A stretch of 46,516 nt of DNA from Streptomyces phyllanthi (lineage in GTDB: Bacteria > Actinomycetota > Actinomycetes > Streptomycetales > Streptomycetaceae). The notes under the pieces were generated by a model. The model was not told the DNA's origin. It saw only the letters and a list, made by a program, of their open reading frames with translations, and searched no databases. The position numbers were made by a program, and so were the translations under genes. Location: assembly GCF_009377205.1 (NCBI RefSeq), contig NZ_VJZE01000017.1, positions 1 to 46,516 on the forward strand, given 5' to 3'. Positions 1-8,693 of the stretch are shown here, piece after piece. Within the stretch, counting starts at the first letter, position 1, and each line of letters starts with the position of its first letter.

Positions 1-12
1 GGGCTGGGGTGC

Positions 13-414
13 TCAGCGGCGGGTGCTGGTGCGCGGCCCGCCGTACTCGGCGTCGCTGACGTGCTCCAGCCAGTCGACCTCGTCGGTCTCCCACAGCGCG
101 ATGTGCGTCATGAAGTGATCCGGGGCCGCGCCGTGCCAGTGCTCCTCACCGGCCGGGGTCCAGATCGTGTCGCCCGGGTGGGCTTCGAGGATCTCGCCGC
201 CTCGCGACTGGATCAGGGCGATGCCCTCGACGATGTAGAGGGCCTGGCCCAGGCCGTGGGAGTGCCAGGCGGTACGGGCGCCGGGCGCGAAGCGCACCGC
301 GTTCGCGCGGGCCCGCGAGGGCTCCTCGCCGCGGTAGATCACATCGGCCCAGGCGTCGCCGGTGAACCACTCGGCGGGCAGCTTCATCGTCGCGGGTTTC
401 TTCAGCAGTTCCAT
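13..414 (-). CDS. Cupin-domain protein
   Basis: A 133-residue single-domain cupin. The conserved barrel is visible as WHSHGLGQALYIVEG (about residues 50-64, metal-binding His pair) and HPGDTIWTPAGEEHWHGA (about 78-95, second metal-binding His). Small cupins of this type bind a divalent metal and are often found beside carboxymuconolactone decarboxylase-like and SDR genes, but the substrate cannot be read from sequence. The ATG start has GGAG about 8 bases upstream. It lies 38 bases downstream of the CMD-like gene on the same strand, so the two probably form an operon. A broken paralogue lies at 2545-2880. Family assignment is firm; function unknown. Confidence 0.85.
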   Translation of the reverse strand: MELLKKPATMKLPAEWFTGDAWADVIYRGEEPSRARANAVRFAPGARTAWHSHGLGQALYIVEGIALIQSRGGEILEAHPGDTIWTPAGEEHWHGAAPDHFMTHIALWETDEVDWLEHVSDAEYGGPRTSTRR

Positions 415-452
415 GGGGTGGTGCTCCTTGTGCCAGGTATCGGGCCGCGTGG

Positions 453-776
453 TCAGGCGGCGGGTCGCTCGTCGGCGATCTTCTTAAGCTGAGTGATCGC
501 GGTCATCGCGTTCGGCCAGCCCGCGTAGAAGGCGAGGTGGGTGATCGCCTCGGACAGCTCCTCGACGCTCAGCCCGTTCTCCAGGGCCTTGCCCAGGTGG
601 TAGGGCAGCTGCTCGGTGCGATAGAGCGCCGCCAGCACACTCACCGTGACCAGGCTGCGGTCCCGGGGCGACAGCTCAGGGCGCTCCCACACATCACCGA
701 ACAGCACGTCATCGGTGACCTGAACGAGCTTCGGCGCGATCGTGGCCAGCTCTCGGGGCGCGGATTGCTTCGCCAT
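453..776 (-). CDS. Carboxymuconolactone decarboxylase-like (CMD/AhpD family) protein
   Basis: A 107-residue all-alpha protein. It shows the CMD-family pattern DRSLVTVSVLAAL (about 40-52) followed by HLGKALENGLSVEELSEAI and HLAFYAGWPNAM near the C terminus. There is no CxxC pair, so it is nearer to true CMD than to AhpD-type peroxidase reductants. The ATG at 776 is preceded by GAGGAG at a good distance; the longer reading from 791 is less likely. It is first in a two-gene unit with the cupin and is divergent from the XRE regulator at 1002, which may control it. This is inference from layout. Confidence 0.85.
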   Translation of the reverse strand: MAKQSAPRELATIAPKLVQVTDDVLFGDVWERPELSPRDRSLVTVSVLAALYRTEQLPYHLGKALENGLSVEELSEAITHLAFYAGWPNAMTAITQLKKIADERPAA

Positions 777-856
777 GGGACAACTCCTCACTTCACGAAA
801 GGTTCACAAACCGGGTCACTCCAAATGCGCGGGGAAAGGCCCGTTCCGGCAGGTCC

Positions 857-877
857 ACACCTCGTCCTCCGAGGTGT
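857..877. promoter_or_regulatory. Inverted repeat, candidate operator between divergent genes
   Basis: ACACCTCG-TCCTC-CGAGGTGT is a perfect 8-bp inverted repeat with a 5-base spacer. It sits in the 225-base gap between the CMD/cupin unit (leftward) and the MmyB-type regulator at 1002 (rightward). The position fits an autoregulatory operator, but no binding data or second copy in the window supports it. Confidence 0.35.
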
Positions 878-1001
878 CCACCGGGGCCGCAACCGCGACC
901 ACTACCGAGGAAACCGCGGATCACGCGCGCGTGGAAGGTACGGCCATTACAGGTACTGACAGGGCCCCCCACCCCTGCGCCGGGCGTCCTAGCCTGGCTG
1001 C

Positions 1002-1886
1002 GTGGACACCAAAAGCGACATCCGCGAATTCCTGGTCTCCCGCCGCGCGAAGATCACCCCGCGGCAGGCGGGCCTGCCCGCCTTCGGCGGCAACCGGCGT
1101 GTGCCCGGGCTGCGCCGCGAGGAAGTCGCCCTGCTCGCCGGCGTCAGCGTCGACTACTACGTCCGCCTGGAACGGGGAAACCTCGCGGGAGCCTCCGAGG
1201 AAGTGCTCGACTCCGTCGCGAACGCCCTCCAGCTCGACGACGCCGAACGCGCCCACCTCCACGACCTGGCCCGCGCCGTCGCCAAACGCCCCGCCCGCCG
1301 CGCCAAACGCGCCCGCGGCCCGCTGCCCGACAGCGTCCTGCGCGTCCTCAACTCCATGACGGACAGCCCCGCCTTCATCCGCAACGGCCGCCTCGACATC
1401 CTCGCCACCAACCCCCTCGGCCGCGCCCTGTATGCCCCCCTGTTCACCGGCGCCGCCCCACGCCCGGTCAACATCGCCCGCTTCCAGTTCCTGGACCCCA
1501 ACGGACGCGACTTCTTCCCCGACTGGGACGCCTCGGTCAACACCACCGTCTCCCTGCTGCGCACCGAAGCCGGGCGCGCCACGCACGACAGCGAGCTGAC
1601 CGGCCTGATCGGTGAACTGGTCACCCTCAGCGACGAGTTCCGCACCGCCTGGGCCAAACACAACGTCCGTCTGCACCACACCGGCCGCAAAGGCTTCCGT
1701 CACCCGGTCGTCGGCGAGATCACCCTCGACTTCGATGCCATGGAGCTGCCCGCACAGCCCGGCCTCACCCTCACCGCCTACAGCGCTGAGCAGTACACGC
1801 CCGCACACGATGCCTTGCGGCTGCTGGCTGCCTGGGCGGCAACGGAGGACGCCGGCAGCGAGGCTCGGCCGAGCCGCAGCCGGTGA
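1002..1886 (+). CDS. MmyB-type XRE-family transcriptional regulator
   Basis: A 294-residue protein. The N-terminal XRE helix-turn-helix (about 1-85) contains the hallmark PGLRREEVALLAGVSVDYYVRLERG. The C-terminal MmyB-like ligand-binding domain (about 110-280) contains FIRNGRLDILATNPLGRALY, the FFPDWD element and HPVVGEITLDFDAMELP. In Streptomyces such proteins usually regulate an adjacent oxidoreductase or efflux gene. The start is GTG at 1002 (MDTKSDIREF), since homologous proteins begin just before the helix-turn-helix. It is divergent from the CMD/cupin pair and has a close relative at 5906 in this window. Confidence 0.9.
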   Translation: MDTKSDIREFLVSRRAKITPRQAGLPAFGGNRRVPGLRREEVALLAGVSVDYYVRLERGNLAGASEEVLDSVANALQLDDAERAHLHDLARAVAKRPARRAKRARGPLPDSVLRVLNSMTDSPAFIRNGRLDILATNPLGRALYAPLFTGAAPRPVNIARFQFLDPNGRDFFPDWDASVNTTVSLLRTEAGRATHDSELTGLIGELVTLSDEFRTAWAKHNVRLHHTGRKGFRHPVVGEITLDFDAMELPAQPGLTLTAYSAEQYTPAHDALRLLAAWAATEDAGSEARPSRSR

Positions 1887-2544
1887 ATGTGCCCCGCTGC
1901 AGTCCCTGCGGGGAATGCGGGACTGGTCGCCTTGTGGGCGTCGCGGTCGGCTTGGACGCGCGGGACGGCGACGGTCTGGTCGGCGATCTGCTCCCAGTTC
2001 ATCGGCCGCGGTTGGCGCTGTGGAGGCGGCCCGATGCCGGGCGAGAGCCCGGGCCTGCGCCCGTGGCCTCGCCCTGTGGGAGGGCAAGGGCGACGGCAGC
2101 ACGGAAAGCGGTACACCAGCCCGCGGACCCACGAACTGCCGTGCGCCACCTCCTGATCCCGCCCCTACATCGCGGGGTCCGACGACGTCGTACCGTGGGT
2201 CTCCTCGCTGCCCGAGCACGGCACCGGATGGCCGGGACAGCCAGGGTTGGCCGGGCACCGCCAAGGCGCCGACCGGACCGAAGCCGTCTTCGCCCTCACC
2301 TCCGTGGCCACCCCGGTCGCCGCCCACCCCGGCACGCTACGGCTGCCCGGCCTCGACCCGAACACCAGTACCACCTGCGCCCGCTGCCCCGGGCGACCAC
2401 ACCCCCGGCATGGAACGCGGAACCCCCGCCTGGTGCACCACGGACGGCATCACCCTGCCCGGCAGCGTCCTGGAACACGTCGGCATCCAGATCCCCGACC
2501 TCCACCCCGAACAGCTCATCCTGCTCCACCTCACGAGCCGCCAA
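1887..2544. other. Gene-free stretch, no recognisable coding content
   Basis: About 660 bases follow the regulator. Open frames exist on both strands, but they are the GC-rich kind with no recognisable domain, and none has a convincing start or ribosome binding site. Given the broken genes just downstream, this is probably decayed coding sequence, but I cannot say of what. Confidence 0.4.
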
Positions 2545-2880
2545 GCCTCCGCCAACGGCTCGAAGCCGACGTGCTCCATGAACCGGTCGGGGACGGCTCC
2601 GTGCCAGTGCTCCTCGCCTGGCGGGCAGGTGACCGTCTCGCCCGGGTGGGCCTGGACGGTCGTGCCGTCCCGGGTGCCGTCAGGGCGACGCCGGAGACGA
2701 TGTGCGGGCCTGGCCCAGCACATGGGAGTGCCAGTTGGTGCGCGCGCCCGGCGAGAAGCGGACCAGGTCGACGCGCATCCGGGACGGCTCCTGGCCGCCC
2801 ACGATGACGTCCCACCACACGTCACCGGTGAACCAGTCCGCCGGGGCCTTGCTGCTGGGCTGCTGCTTGACGACCTTCAT
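2545..2880 (-). pseudogene. Frameshifted cupin-domain gene
   Basis: The start (MKVVKQQPSSKAPADWFTG) is clearly homologous to the cupin at 13-414 and continues through VDLVRFSPGARTNWHSHVLGQA. The reading frame then has to change near 2700 to read HIVSGVAL, and again near 2680 to read HPGETVTCPPGEEHWHG and DRFMEHVGFEPL. At least two frame changes over 330 bases indicate a pseudogene, or less likely sequence errors. It lies 71 bases downstream of the SDR gene on the same strand, the arrangement expected of an old SDR-cupin operon. Confidence 0.75.
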
Positions 2881-2951
2881 GGCGTCTCACACATCGTTGC
2901 TTACGAGCGGGGTTCGGGGTGCCGGCCCGATGCCGGCGTCGTGGCCCGTCC

Positions 2952-3719
2952 TTATCGGGCGACGTAGCCGCCGTCGACGGGGAGGGCGACGCCGACGACG
3001 AAGCCGGCTCCGGGGCTGCACAGCCACAGGACGGCCTGAGCGATCTCCTCGGCGGTGCCGAGCCGGTTGATGGGCTGGTTGGCCTGGGCCTCGGCGAGGT
3101 CGAGCTCACCTTTGGCGATCATGTCGCTGACCATGGGGGTGTTGATGGTGCCGGGGCAGACGGCGTTGACGCGGATGCCGCGCGGGGCGTATTCGAGGGC
3201 GGCGCTGGTGGTCAGGCCGATCACTCCGTGCTTGGAGGCGTGGTAGGAGGCGCGGCCGGGAAGGCCGACCAGGCCGCCGAGCGAGGAGCAGTTGACGATG
3301 GCACCGCTGCCCTGGGCGCGCATGTGCCGCAGCTCGTGCTTCATGCAGGCCCACACGCCACGCAGGTTGATGGAGTTGACGCGGTCGAAGCGTTCGGCGG
3401 GTTCGTCGGCGGCGTCGCTGGGCGGGATCTGGATGCCGGCGTTGTTGTAGGCCATGTCGAGGCGGCCGAAGGTCTCCACGGTGCGGTCGACCGCGGCGGC
3501 GACCTGTTCCTCGTCGCTGACGTCGCAGCTGAGGGCGAGGACCCGGTGGCCCGCGGCGGTGAGGTCCTTCGCGGCCGCGTTCAGGGCGGCTTCGTCGATG
3601 TCGGTGAGGGCGACGGCGGCTCCGGATTCGGCGAAGGCGCGGGCCGTGGCCAGGCCCATGCCGGAGCCGGCCCCGGTGACGAAGGCGACCTGGCCGGTGA
3701 AGTCGTAGGTGGGGTTCAT
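2952..3719 (-). CDS. SDR-family NAD(P)-dependent oxidoreductase
   Basis: A 255-residue classical short-chain dehydrogenase/reductase. The N-terminal Rossmann motif is TGAGSGMG (about 15-22), followed by CDVSDEEQV and NNAGIQ (about 91-96). The catalytic Ser lies in NCSSLGG and the Tyr/Lys pair in SYHASKHGV; the C-terminal PVDGGYVA is typical. It oxidises an alcohol or reduces a ketone, with unknown substrate. The ATG is preceded by GGGAGAGCACGAG. A second, broken SDR of the same class lies upstream at 3935-4720. Confidence 0.92.
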   Translation of the reverse strand: MNPTYDFTGQVAFVTGAGSGMGLATARAFAESGAAVALTDIDEAALNAAAKDLTAAGHRVLALSCDVSDEEQVAAAVDRTVETFGRLDMAYNNAGIQIPPSDAADEPAERFDRVNSINLRGVWACMKHELRHMRAQGSGAIVNCSSLGGLVGLPGRASYHASKHGVIGLTTSAALEYAPRGIRVNAVCPGTINTPMVSDMIAKGELDLAEAQANQPINRLGTAEEIAQAVLWLCSPGAGFVVGVALPVDGGYVAR

Positions 3720-3934
3720 CTCGTGCTCTCCCGTCGTGGGTCGTTCTGAGGTCCGGTTCTCGTTCCCGGGTTTGTGGCGAGGTCTGCGCGCTTGCTCTGT
3801 GCGCCGGTTCGTGTCGGTGGTCGTGCGGCGGAGGACCCGCGGTCAGTGCGGGGGCGGCGTCGGCGCGGGCTCCTCGGGCGTTTGGCAGGGCCGTGCGCCG
3901 GGCCACGATCCGGCCCGTGCCGGTGGAATGGAGG

Positions 3935-4720
3935 CCGGCCAGGCGCGGCCGCCTTCTGACGGTTTGGCCGCCGTCGACGACCAGGGCGTGGCCGGTCGTG
4001 AAGGACGCGGCGTCCGAGCACAGCCAGAGCACGGCGGCGGCGATCTCCTCCGGTGTGCCGAGACGTCCGATCGGCTCGTCCGCGATGAGGGCCTCGCGGC
4101 CTCCGGGGTGCTCTGCGCGAAGCGTTCGATCATCGCGGTGTCGATGATGCCGGGGCAGACGGCGTTGATGCGGATGCCCGAGGCCGCGTAGTCGAGGGCG
4201 GCCGAACGGGTCAGGCCGATGACGCCGTGCTCGGCCGCGGTGTAGCCGCCGAGCCCTTGAAACCCTTGACGCCTGCGCCCGACGAGGCGTTGACGATGAC
4301 GCCGGACCGCTGCTGTCGCATCAGGACGATCTCGTGCTTCATGCAGAGGAACGTGCCGGTGAGACTGACACCGAGGACGCGGTCCCATTCGTCCTTGGTG
4401 ACGTCGACGGCGGGTTTCACCGCCTGCTCGATCCCGGCGTTGTTGAAGGCGGCATCGAGGCGGCCGCATGCCCGGACGGTGTCGTCCAGGGCGGACCTCA
4501 CCGCGGCCTCGTCGGTGACGTCACAGGTCAGGGCCAGGACCTGTCCGCCCTCTTTCTTGATGAGCCGTGCGGTCTCCTTGAGCCCCTCTGACGACAGGTC
4601 GGCGAGTGCGACGTGGGCGCCCGCGCGGGCGAAGGCGAGGGCGGTGGCGCGGCCGATGCCGGATGCGGCCCCGGTCACGAACGCCACCTTGCCGGTGAAG
4701 GCATGGTCGTTGGCGCTCAT
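3935..4720 (-). pseudogene. Frameshifted SDR oxidoreductase gene
   Basis: The first part reads cleanly as an SDR: MSANDHAFTGKVAFVTGAAS, NNAGIE, then [14 protein letters not shown]. The frame shifts by one near 4248 to give [20 protein letters not shown] and [14 protein letters not shown]. It shifts again near 4100 to give [20 protein letters not shown] and [12 protein letters not shown]. All catalytic parts are present when the three frames are joined, so the decay is recent or the breaks are sequence errors. It belongs to the same leftward-reading SDR/cupin group as the intact SDR at 2952. Confidence 0.8.
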
Positions 4721-4783
4721 GGTGGATCCTCCCGTTCGGTGCGGCGGAAACATGGCGTCGGCTCGTGGCGGATGCGACCGGAC

Positions 4784-5056
4784 TCAGTGATGCGACGGTG
4801 TCTGCGCGGGTACGTCATCCAGCGCGTGGGCCGCGGCAGTGCGCTGAGCCATGATTGGGCTCCTGCCGGAGGTGCCGCGGACGGCGAGGGCGATGAGCGG
4901 GAGCAGGGTGAGTACGGCGATGACCGTGCCGACCAGGGGCGGACCGGTCAGCCCGAGGGAGGAGTCCTCATCAGGAACAGCACCAGGGCGGTGGCCAGCA
5001 CCAGGGCGGTTGCCGCGGCGGCGGTGATGGTGGTGCCCATCGGTCGACGCCGACCC
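4784..5056 (-). pseudogene. Remnant of an MFS transporter (internal deletion)
   Basis: Two pieces match different parts of the intact MFS protein at 6883-8133. GRRRPMGTTITAAAATALVL (about 4985-5056) corresponds to that protein's GDRRPLVTLITAAATTTLVL. TGPPLVGTVIAVLTLLPLIA (about 4860-4935) corresponds to its C-terminal AGPPLVGTVAAALTLVPLTA and ends at a TGA at 4784-4786. The segment between them is missing and the frame changes, so this is a dead C-terminal fragment of a paralogous exporter. Confidence 0.65.
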
Positions 5057-5112
5057 CGGGGACGGGGAGGCCGTCGGAGCGGGCGGAGTCGGCCACCTGG
5101 CTGCCGCAAGGG

Positions 5113-5685
5113 TCAGGAGGCGTCTTCGATGGTGACGCCGACTTCGTCGTTGTCGGCGAACGGCTCGGTGGCACTTTCGGGCATGTGGCCCAGGACGATC
5201 AGGTCGTTGCCGATGCTGGGTGAGCCGTCGCGGTAGTAGATGGCGAGGTTGCCCCAGGGCGCGTAGTAGGCGAGGTCACCGGTACGGGGACGGACTCCGC
5301 TCGGGGCACCGGAGGTGGACAGCGGACGCGGCAGGTCGGCGATCTTCTCGTTCTGATGGAAGTCGGTCAGGTTCAGGGTGAGGGGCAGCTGGGCGGCGAA
5401 GTCCCGGGCGGCAGCGCTGTCGTTGAGAGTGGCGTCGACCGGGGTGCCGTCGATGGTGATCCGGATGTTCATGGCGGTGGACCTGCCAGGGGACGTGGTG
5501 GGTGCGGGACTTGTCGTCGGTGTCCGCTCCGGCGTACTCGGGGACGAGGGCGTTGGCGGGGACGAGGACGTCGGCCGGGACGAGGACTGGGAGGGTGGCG
5601 AGTCTTCGGTGCAGGCGGTCACGGCAAGCAGCAGGGCCGCGGCTACGGCGCCACGGGCCGCCAGAGCGGGGAGGGCGGTCGGCAT
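5113..5685 (-). CDS. Lipoprotein with cyclophilin-like domain
   Basis: About 190 residues. The N-terminal lipoprotein signal has a hydrophobic stretch (AAALLLAV) ending in a lipobox with Cys about residue 25 (VTAC). A low-complexity Ser/Thr/Pro linker (about 30-70) follows, then a cyclophilin-like domain from MNIRITIDGTPVDATL to the end, with LPLTLNLTDFHQNEKIADLP, GDLAYYAPWGNLAIYYRDG and IVLGHMPE. Domains of this type are usually of unknown function. The protein should be anchored outside the membrane. The ATG at 5685 is preferred over the overlapping GTG at 5688. It is divergent from the XRE regulator at 5906. Confidence 0.8.
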   Translation of the reverse strand: MPTALPALAARGAVAAALLLAVTACTEDSPPSQSSSRPTSSSPPTPSSPSTPERTPTTSPAPTTSPGRSTAMNIRITIDGTPVDATLNDSAAARDFAAQLPLTLNLTDFHQNEKIADLPRPLSTSGAPSGVRPRTGDLAYYAPWGNLAIYYRDGSPSIGNDLIVLGHMPESATEPFADNDEVGVTIEDAS

Positions 5686-5821
5686 CACGGGGCGTCCAGG
5701 GTTCAGTCGGGCAGGGGCTCGGAGTAGTGGCGGAAGCCGTCACGCCCGGTGTGGATGTCGTGCGGGCGCCGGCCAGGCTGCTCACGATCGAGCCTCACAC
5801 GCGAGGACGGGGGCGAGAAGC

Positions 5822-5868
5822 GGAGGAATCTATCCGGGGAGAGGAACATCCAGGGAGGGAATTCTCCC
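5822..5868. promoter_or_regulatory. Two candidate operator sites upstream of an MmyB-type regulator
   Basis: GGGAGGGAATTCTCCC at 5853-5868 is an imperfect palindrome about 25-40 bases before the regulator start. A related GGAGGAATCTATCC lies at 5822-5835. The first matches GGGAGGAATTTCTCCC at 8222-8237, upstream of the MFS gene, at 14 of 16 positions. Shared sites upstream of a regulator and a neighbouring exporter suggest one regulon. Confidence 0.45.
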
Positions 5869-5905
5869 CCCTTCCCCAGGTGCGATCGATGTCATGCTGG
5901 GAAGC

Positions 5906-6775
5906 ATGACCAGCAATGTCACCCTGAATGAACTGGGAGAATTCCTCAAGAAGCGCCGTTCGGAACTGAGCCCGCGCACGGTCGGGCTGCCGGAGACGGG
6001 CGGTCCCCGCCGGGTGGCCGGGCTGCGCCGTGAGGAGGTCGCCCAGCTCGCCTCGATCAGCACGGACTACTACACGCGTCTGGAGCAGGGCCGTATGCAG
6101 GCGTCGGCTCCCGTGCTGGACACCATCGCCCGCGTACTGCACCTGGACGACGACGAGCGGGGCTATCTGTTCCAGCTCGCGGGCAAGACCACCACCCGCA
6201 CCCGCCGCCACGGCAGGCAGAAGGTCCAGCCCCAGCTGCAACGCGTGCTGGACGACCTCACCGCCACCCCGGCCATCGTGCAAGGCCGGCGCGGTGACAT
6301 TCTGGCGTGGAACGCGCCGGCGGCCGCGCTCGTCACGGATTTCTCCCGTATTCCGGAGAGGCACCGAAACTACCCGCGGCTCATCTTCACCGATCCGGCG
6401 ATGCGTAACCTTTACGCCGACTGGGAGGGCTCGGCGCGGATCGCCGTGGCGCAGGTGCGGATGGAGGCGGCGAAGTATCCCGAGGACCCGCGTCTGATCG
6501 AGCTCGTCGGTGAACTGTCCACGCGTGACAAGCAGTTCGCCCGGTGGTGGGGCGATCACAAGGTCGCCGCCCGTACCGTGGGCACGAAGACCCTCAACCA
6601 TCCGGTCGTCGGCGAACTCGTCCTGGACTGGGACACCCTCACCGCCAACACCGATCCCGACCAGCACCTGACCGTCTGGACCGCCGCCCCCGGTTCTCCC
6701 ACCCACGAGCGGCTGCGCATTCTCGCCTCCTGGGCCGCCGACCAGAACATGTCGCCCTCATCGTCCCTCCGCTGA
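5906..6775 (+). CDS. MmyB-type XRE-family transcriptional regulator
   Basis: A 289-residue protein of the same class as that at 1002. The N-terminal helix-turn-helix contains VAGLRREEVAQLASISTDYY and RLEQGR; the C-terminal MmyB-like domain contains VQGRRGDILAWNAPAAAL, LYADWEGSA and HPVVGELVLDWDTL. The start may be ATG 5894 or 5906; the later one gives the usual N terminus (MTSNVTLNELGEFL). It is convergent with the MFS gene at 6883-8133, and near-identical palindromes lie upstream of both genes, so it probably represses itself and that exporter. Confidence 0.9.
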   Translation: MTSNVTLNELGEFLKKRRSELSPRTVGLPETGGPRRVAGLRREEVAQLASISTDYYTRLEQGRMQASAPVLDTIARVLHLDDDERGYLFQLAGKTTTRTRRHGRQKVQPQLQRVLDDLTATPAIVQGRRGDILAWNAPAAALVTDFSRIPERHRNYPRLIFTDPAMRNLYADWEGSARIAVAQVRMEAAKYPEDPRLIELVGELSTRDKQFARWWGDHKVAARTVGTKTLNHPVVGELVLDWDTLTANTDPDQHLTVWTAAPGSPTHERLRILASWAADQNMSPSSSLR

Positions 6776-6840
6776 CCGGTGCCGCGCCCACACCGACGCT
6801 GACCCCGCCGGGCCGTACCGCACGCTCTGTCGGTCCGCGA

Positions 6841-6860
6841 GCGTGACCTGCTGCTCACGC
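6841..6860. terminator. Hairpin between convergent genes
   Basis: GCGTGA-CCTGCTGC-TCACGC forms a perfect 6-bp stem with an 8-base loop in the 107-base gap between the convergent regulator (ending 6775) and MFS gene (ending 6883). There is no U-tract, which is common for Streptomyces terminators. Support is the position and stem only. Confidence 0.35.
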
Positions 6861-6882
6861 GTGGGACGAGCCGAGCGCCGTG

Positions 6883-8133
6883 TCAGCCAAGGTCCTGGAG
6901 TCCGCACCCGGTCGGCTGGTCCGCGGCTGCTCGGGGCTCAGGCGGGGGAGTCTCGGAGCGGGTGGCGCGCATCAGCGCGAGCGCGGTCAGCGGTACGAGG
7001 GTGAGGGCGGCCGCCACGGTGCCGACCAGCGGGGGCCCGGCCTGGCTCAGTGGTGAGGTCAGGGCGATGCCCGCCGTCCAGGAGCCGATGGCGATGCCCA
7101 CGTTGGGTGCCGCGCCGCTGAGGCCGGAGGCGAGGGTGGGCGCGGAACCGGCGAAGCGCAGGGCCAGTGCGCCGAGCGCCGGGTTCGCGGCGAAGCCGGT
7201 CATCCCCATGAGTGTCACCAGGACGACGGTCGCCACGGGGCTTGTGGAGAGAGAGGTCAGCAACAGCAGGACCAGCGTGGTCGTGGCGGCGGCCGTGATG
7301 AGCGTGACAAGGGGGCGACGGTCGCCCAGGCGCCCGCCGACCGTGGTGCCCAGCAGAGCTCCCAGGCCGTAGCCGGTCAGGACCATGGGCACGGCCTCGG
7401 CGAGGATGCCGGCCCGCTCGGTGAGCAGGGGCGAGATATAGGTGTACGTCGCCAGGACACCGCCCATCAGCAGCGTCATGGCACTCAGCGTCAGCCAGAC
7501 CCGGACATCCCGCAGCGCGGCGAACTCGGCCCGGACGGAAGGCGCTTCGCGTCGCTCGTCGGCAGGGATGTACCGGCCGACGACCGCCGCCGCGCCGGCT
7601 GACAGCGCGGCCAGCACCCAGAACGGCCCGCGCCAGCCCGACAGCTGCCCCAGCCACGCGCCCAGAGGCACGCCGGCCACGGTGGCCACGGTCAGACCTC
7701 CCAGGAGCATGCCCAGGGCCCGTGACGTCGCTGCCGGCCCTGCCGCGGTCGTGGCCACGACCGCGCCGACGCACCAGAAGGTCCCTGTGGCCAGTGCGGT
7801 CACCACGCGGGCCGCGAGCACAAGAGCGAAGGACGAGCTGAGCGCGGCGACCAGGTGGCCGAGGGCGAAGACGACGAGCGCGAGGATCAGCGTGGAGCGC
7901 CGGGGCAGGTGCAGTGTCGCGATGGCCATCGTCGGTGCGCCGACGATCATGCCTGCCGCGAACGCCGTGATCAGCAGACCTGCCTGAGACAGGGAGACAT
8001 TCAGATCACCGGCGATCTCGGGCAGCAGGCCCGCGATGACGAATTCGGTGGTGCCCATGAGAAACGTTCCGGCGGACAGCACGAGGACGACGAAAGGCAG
8101 ATTGCGGGGTCGGTCGTCGGTCCGGGGTGACAT
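6883..8133 (-). CDS. MFS efflux transporter (arabinose-efflux/DHA1 type)
   Basis: About 416 residues with some twelve hydrophobic segments. It contains the DHA1 features LSAGTFLMGTTEFVIAGLLP in helix 1, GLLITAFAAGMIVGAPTMAI in helix 2, VTALATGTFWCVGAV, and GGRLGDRRP between helices 8 and 9. Such proteins export drugs or sugars by proton antiport. The start at ATG 8133 (MSPRTDD) gives a normal N terminus; the reading from 8196 adds a non-hydrophobic tail. A palindrome at 8222-8237 lies about 90 bases upstream. A broken paralogue lies at 4784-5056. Confidence 0.9.
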   Translation of the reverse strand: MSPRTDDRPRNLPFVVLVLSAGTFLMGTTEFVIAGLLPEIAGDLNVSLSQAGLLITAFAAGMIVGAPTMAIATLHLPRRSTLILALVVFALGHLVAALSSSFALVLAARVVTALATGTFWCVGAVVATTAAGPAATSRALGMLLGGLTVATVAGVPLGAWLGQLSGWRGPFWVLAALSAGAAAVVGRYIPADERREAPSVRAEFAALRDVRVWLTLSAMTLLMGGVLATYTYISPLLTERAGILAEAVPMVLTGYGLGALLGTTVGGRLGDRRPLVTLITAAATTTLVLLLLTSLSTSPVATVVLVTLMGMTGFAANPALGALALRFAGSAPTLASGLSGAAPNVGIAIGSWTAGIALTSPLSQAGPPLVGTVAAALTLVPLTALALMRATRSETPPPEPRAAADQPTGCGLQDLG

Positions 8134-8221
8134 TCGGTGGCATTCTCTTTTCAGGGCGACGTGCGACCCCTGCGGGGTGGGGACGCCGTAGAGCATCGCA
8201 CCGCAGGGGCGTTCTGTGAGG

Positions 8222-8237
8222 GGGAGGAATTTCTCCC
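8222..8237. promoter_or_regulatory. Candidate operator upstream of the MFS gene
   Basis: GGGAGGAATTTCTCCC is a near-palindrome matching the site at 5853-5868 in 14 of 16 positions. It is placed about 90 bases upstream of the MFS start, within reach of a promoter reading leftward. Confidence 0.45.
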
Positions 8238-8493
8238 TGCTTCGTGGCGAAGCGGCGAGTGACCTTCCTTTTCGGCGGTTTCCGCTTTACGGCAAGGGAC
8301 TCACTGTGGTGCCCGCAGCCGGACGGCCGTGCGCTGTACACGGTCACGGCGCAGGAGGAGTGCCGGTGTTCGTGCTCGCCCTGTATCAGGGCGCTGAGCG
8401 CGCGCATCCGGCCGACGGCGTCCTGCCGGCGAGTGGCCCGCCGGAGGGAATGGTGCCGGCGGTGCTCGCCGCGGTAGGGCTTCGGACACCCAC
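8238..8493. other. Gene-free stretch left of the direct repeat
   Basis: Together with the promoter region of the MFS gene this makes about 360 bases without a gene. Open frames exist on both strands but show no known domain and no good ribosome binding site. It ends where the long direct repeat starts, so it is the last sequence belonging only to the left flank. Confidence 0.4.
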
Positions 8494-8631
8494 ATCCGTC
8501 CGTATTGCCCTTGATTGAGATTCTGTGGGTGTTTCGTTCACCCCCCGCTTTAGTGCCAGAGAACTTGGTGAATGGTTCCGTCGGTGGATTCCGGGACGGG
8601 CGCCCACCATCCTGGAAGAGCGGAAGGGAAA

Positions 8632-8651
8632 CGGCCGGACAACACCGGCCG
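8632..8651 (+). other. Conserved hairpin in the leader of the small peptide gene
   Basis: CGGCCGG-ACAACA-CCGGCCG is a perfect 7-bp stem with a 6-base loop, 42 bases before the peptide start codon. It is unchanged in the right repeat copy (45473-45492). It could be a 5' UTR structure or an attenuator. Confidence 0.45.
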
Positions 8652-8693
8652 GGACTTTTCAAGCATTACTCACTCTGAATTCCGGGAGAAGTC

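Noticed and set aside
921..2327. Minus-strand open frame of 468 codons opposite the first MmyB-type regulator
   Set aside because: It has repetitive low-complexity composition and no domain; the plus-strand regulator is unambiguous.
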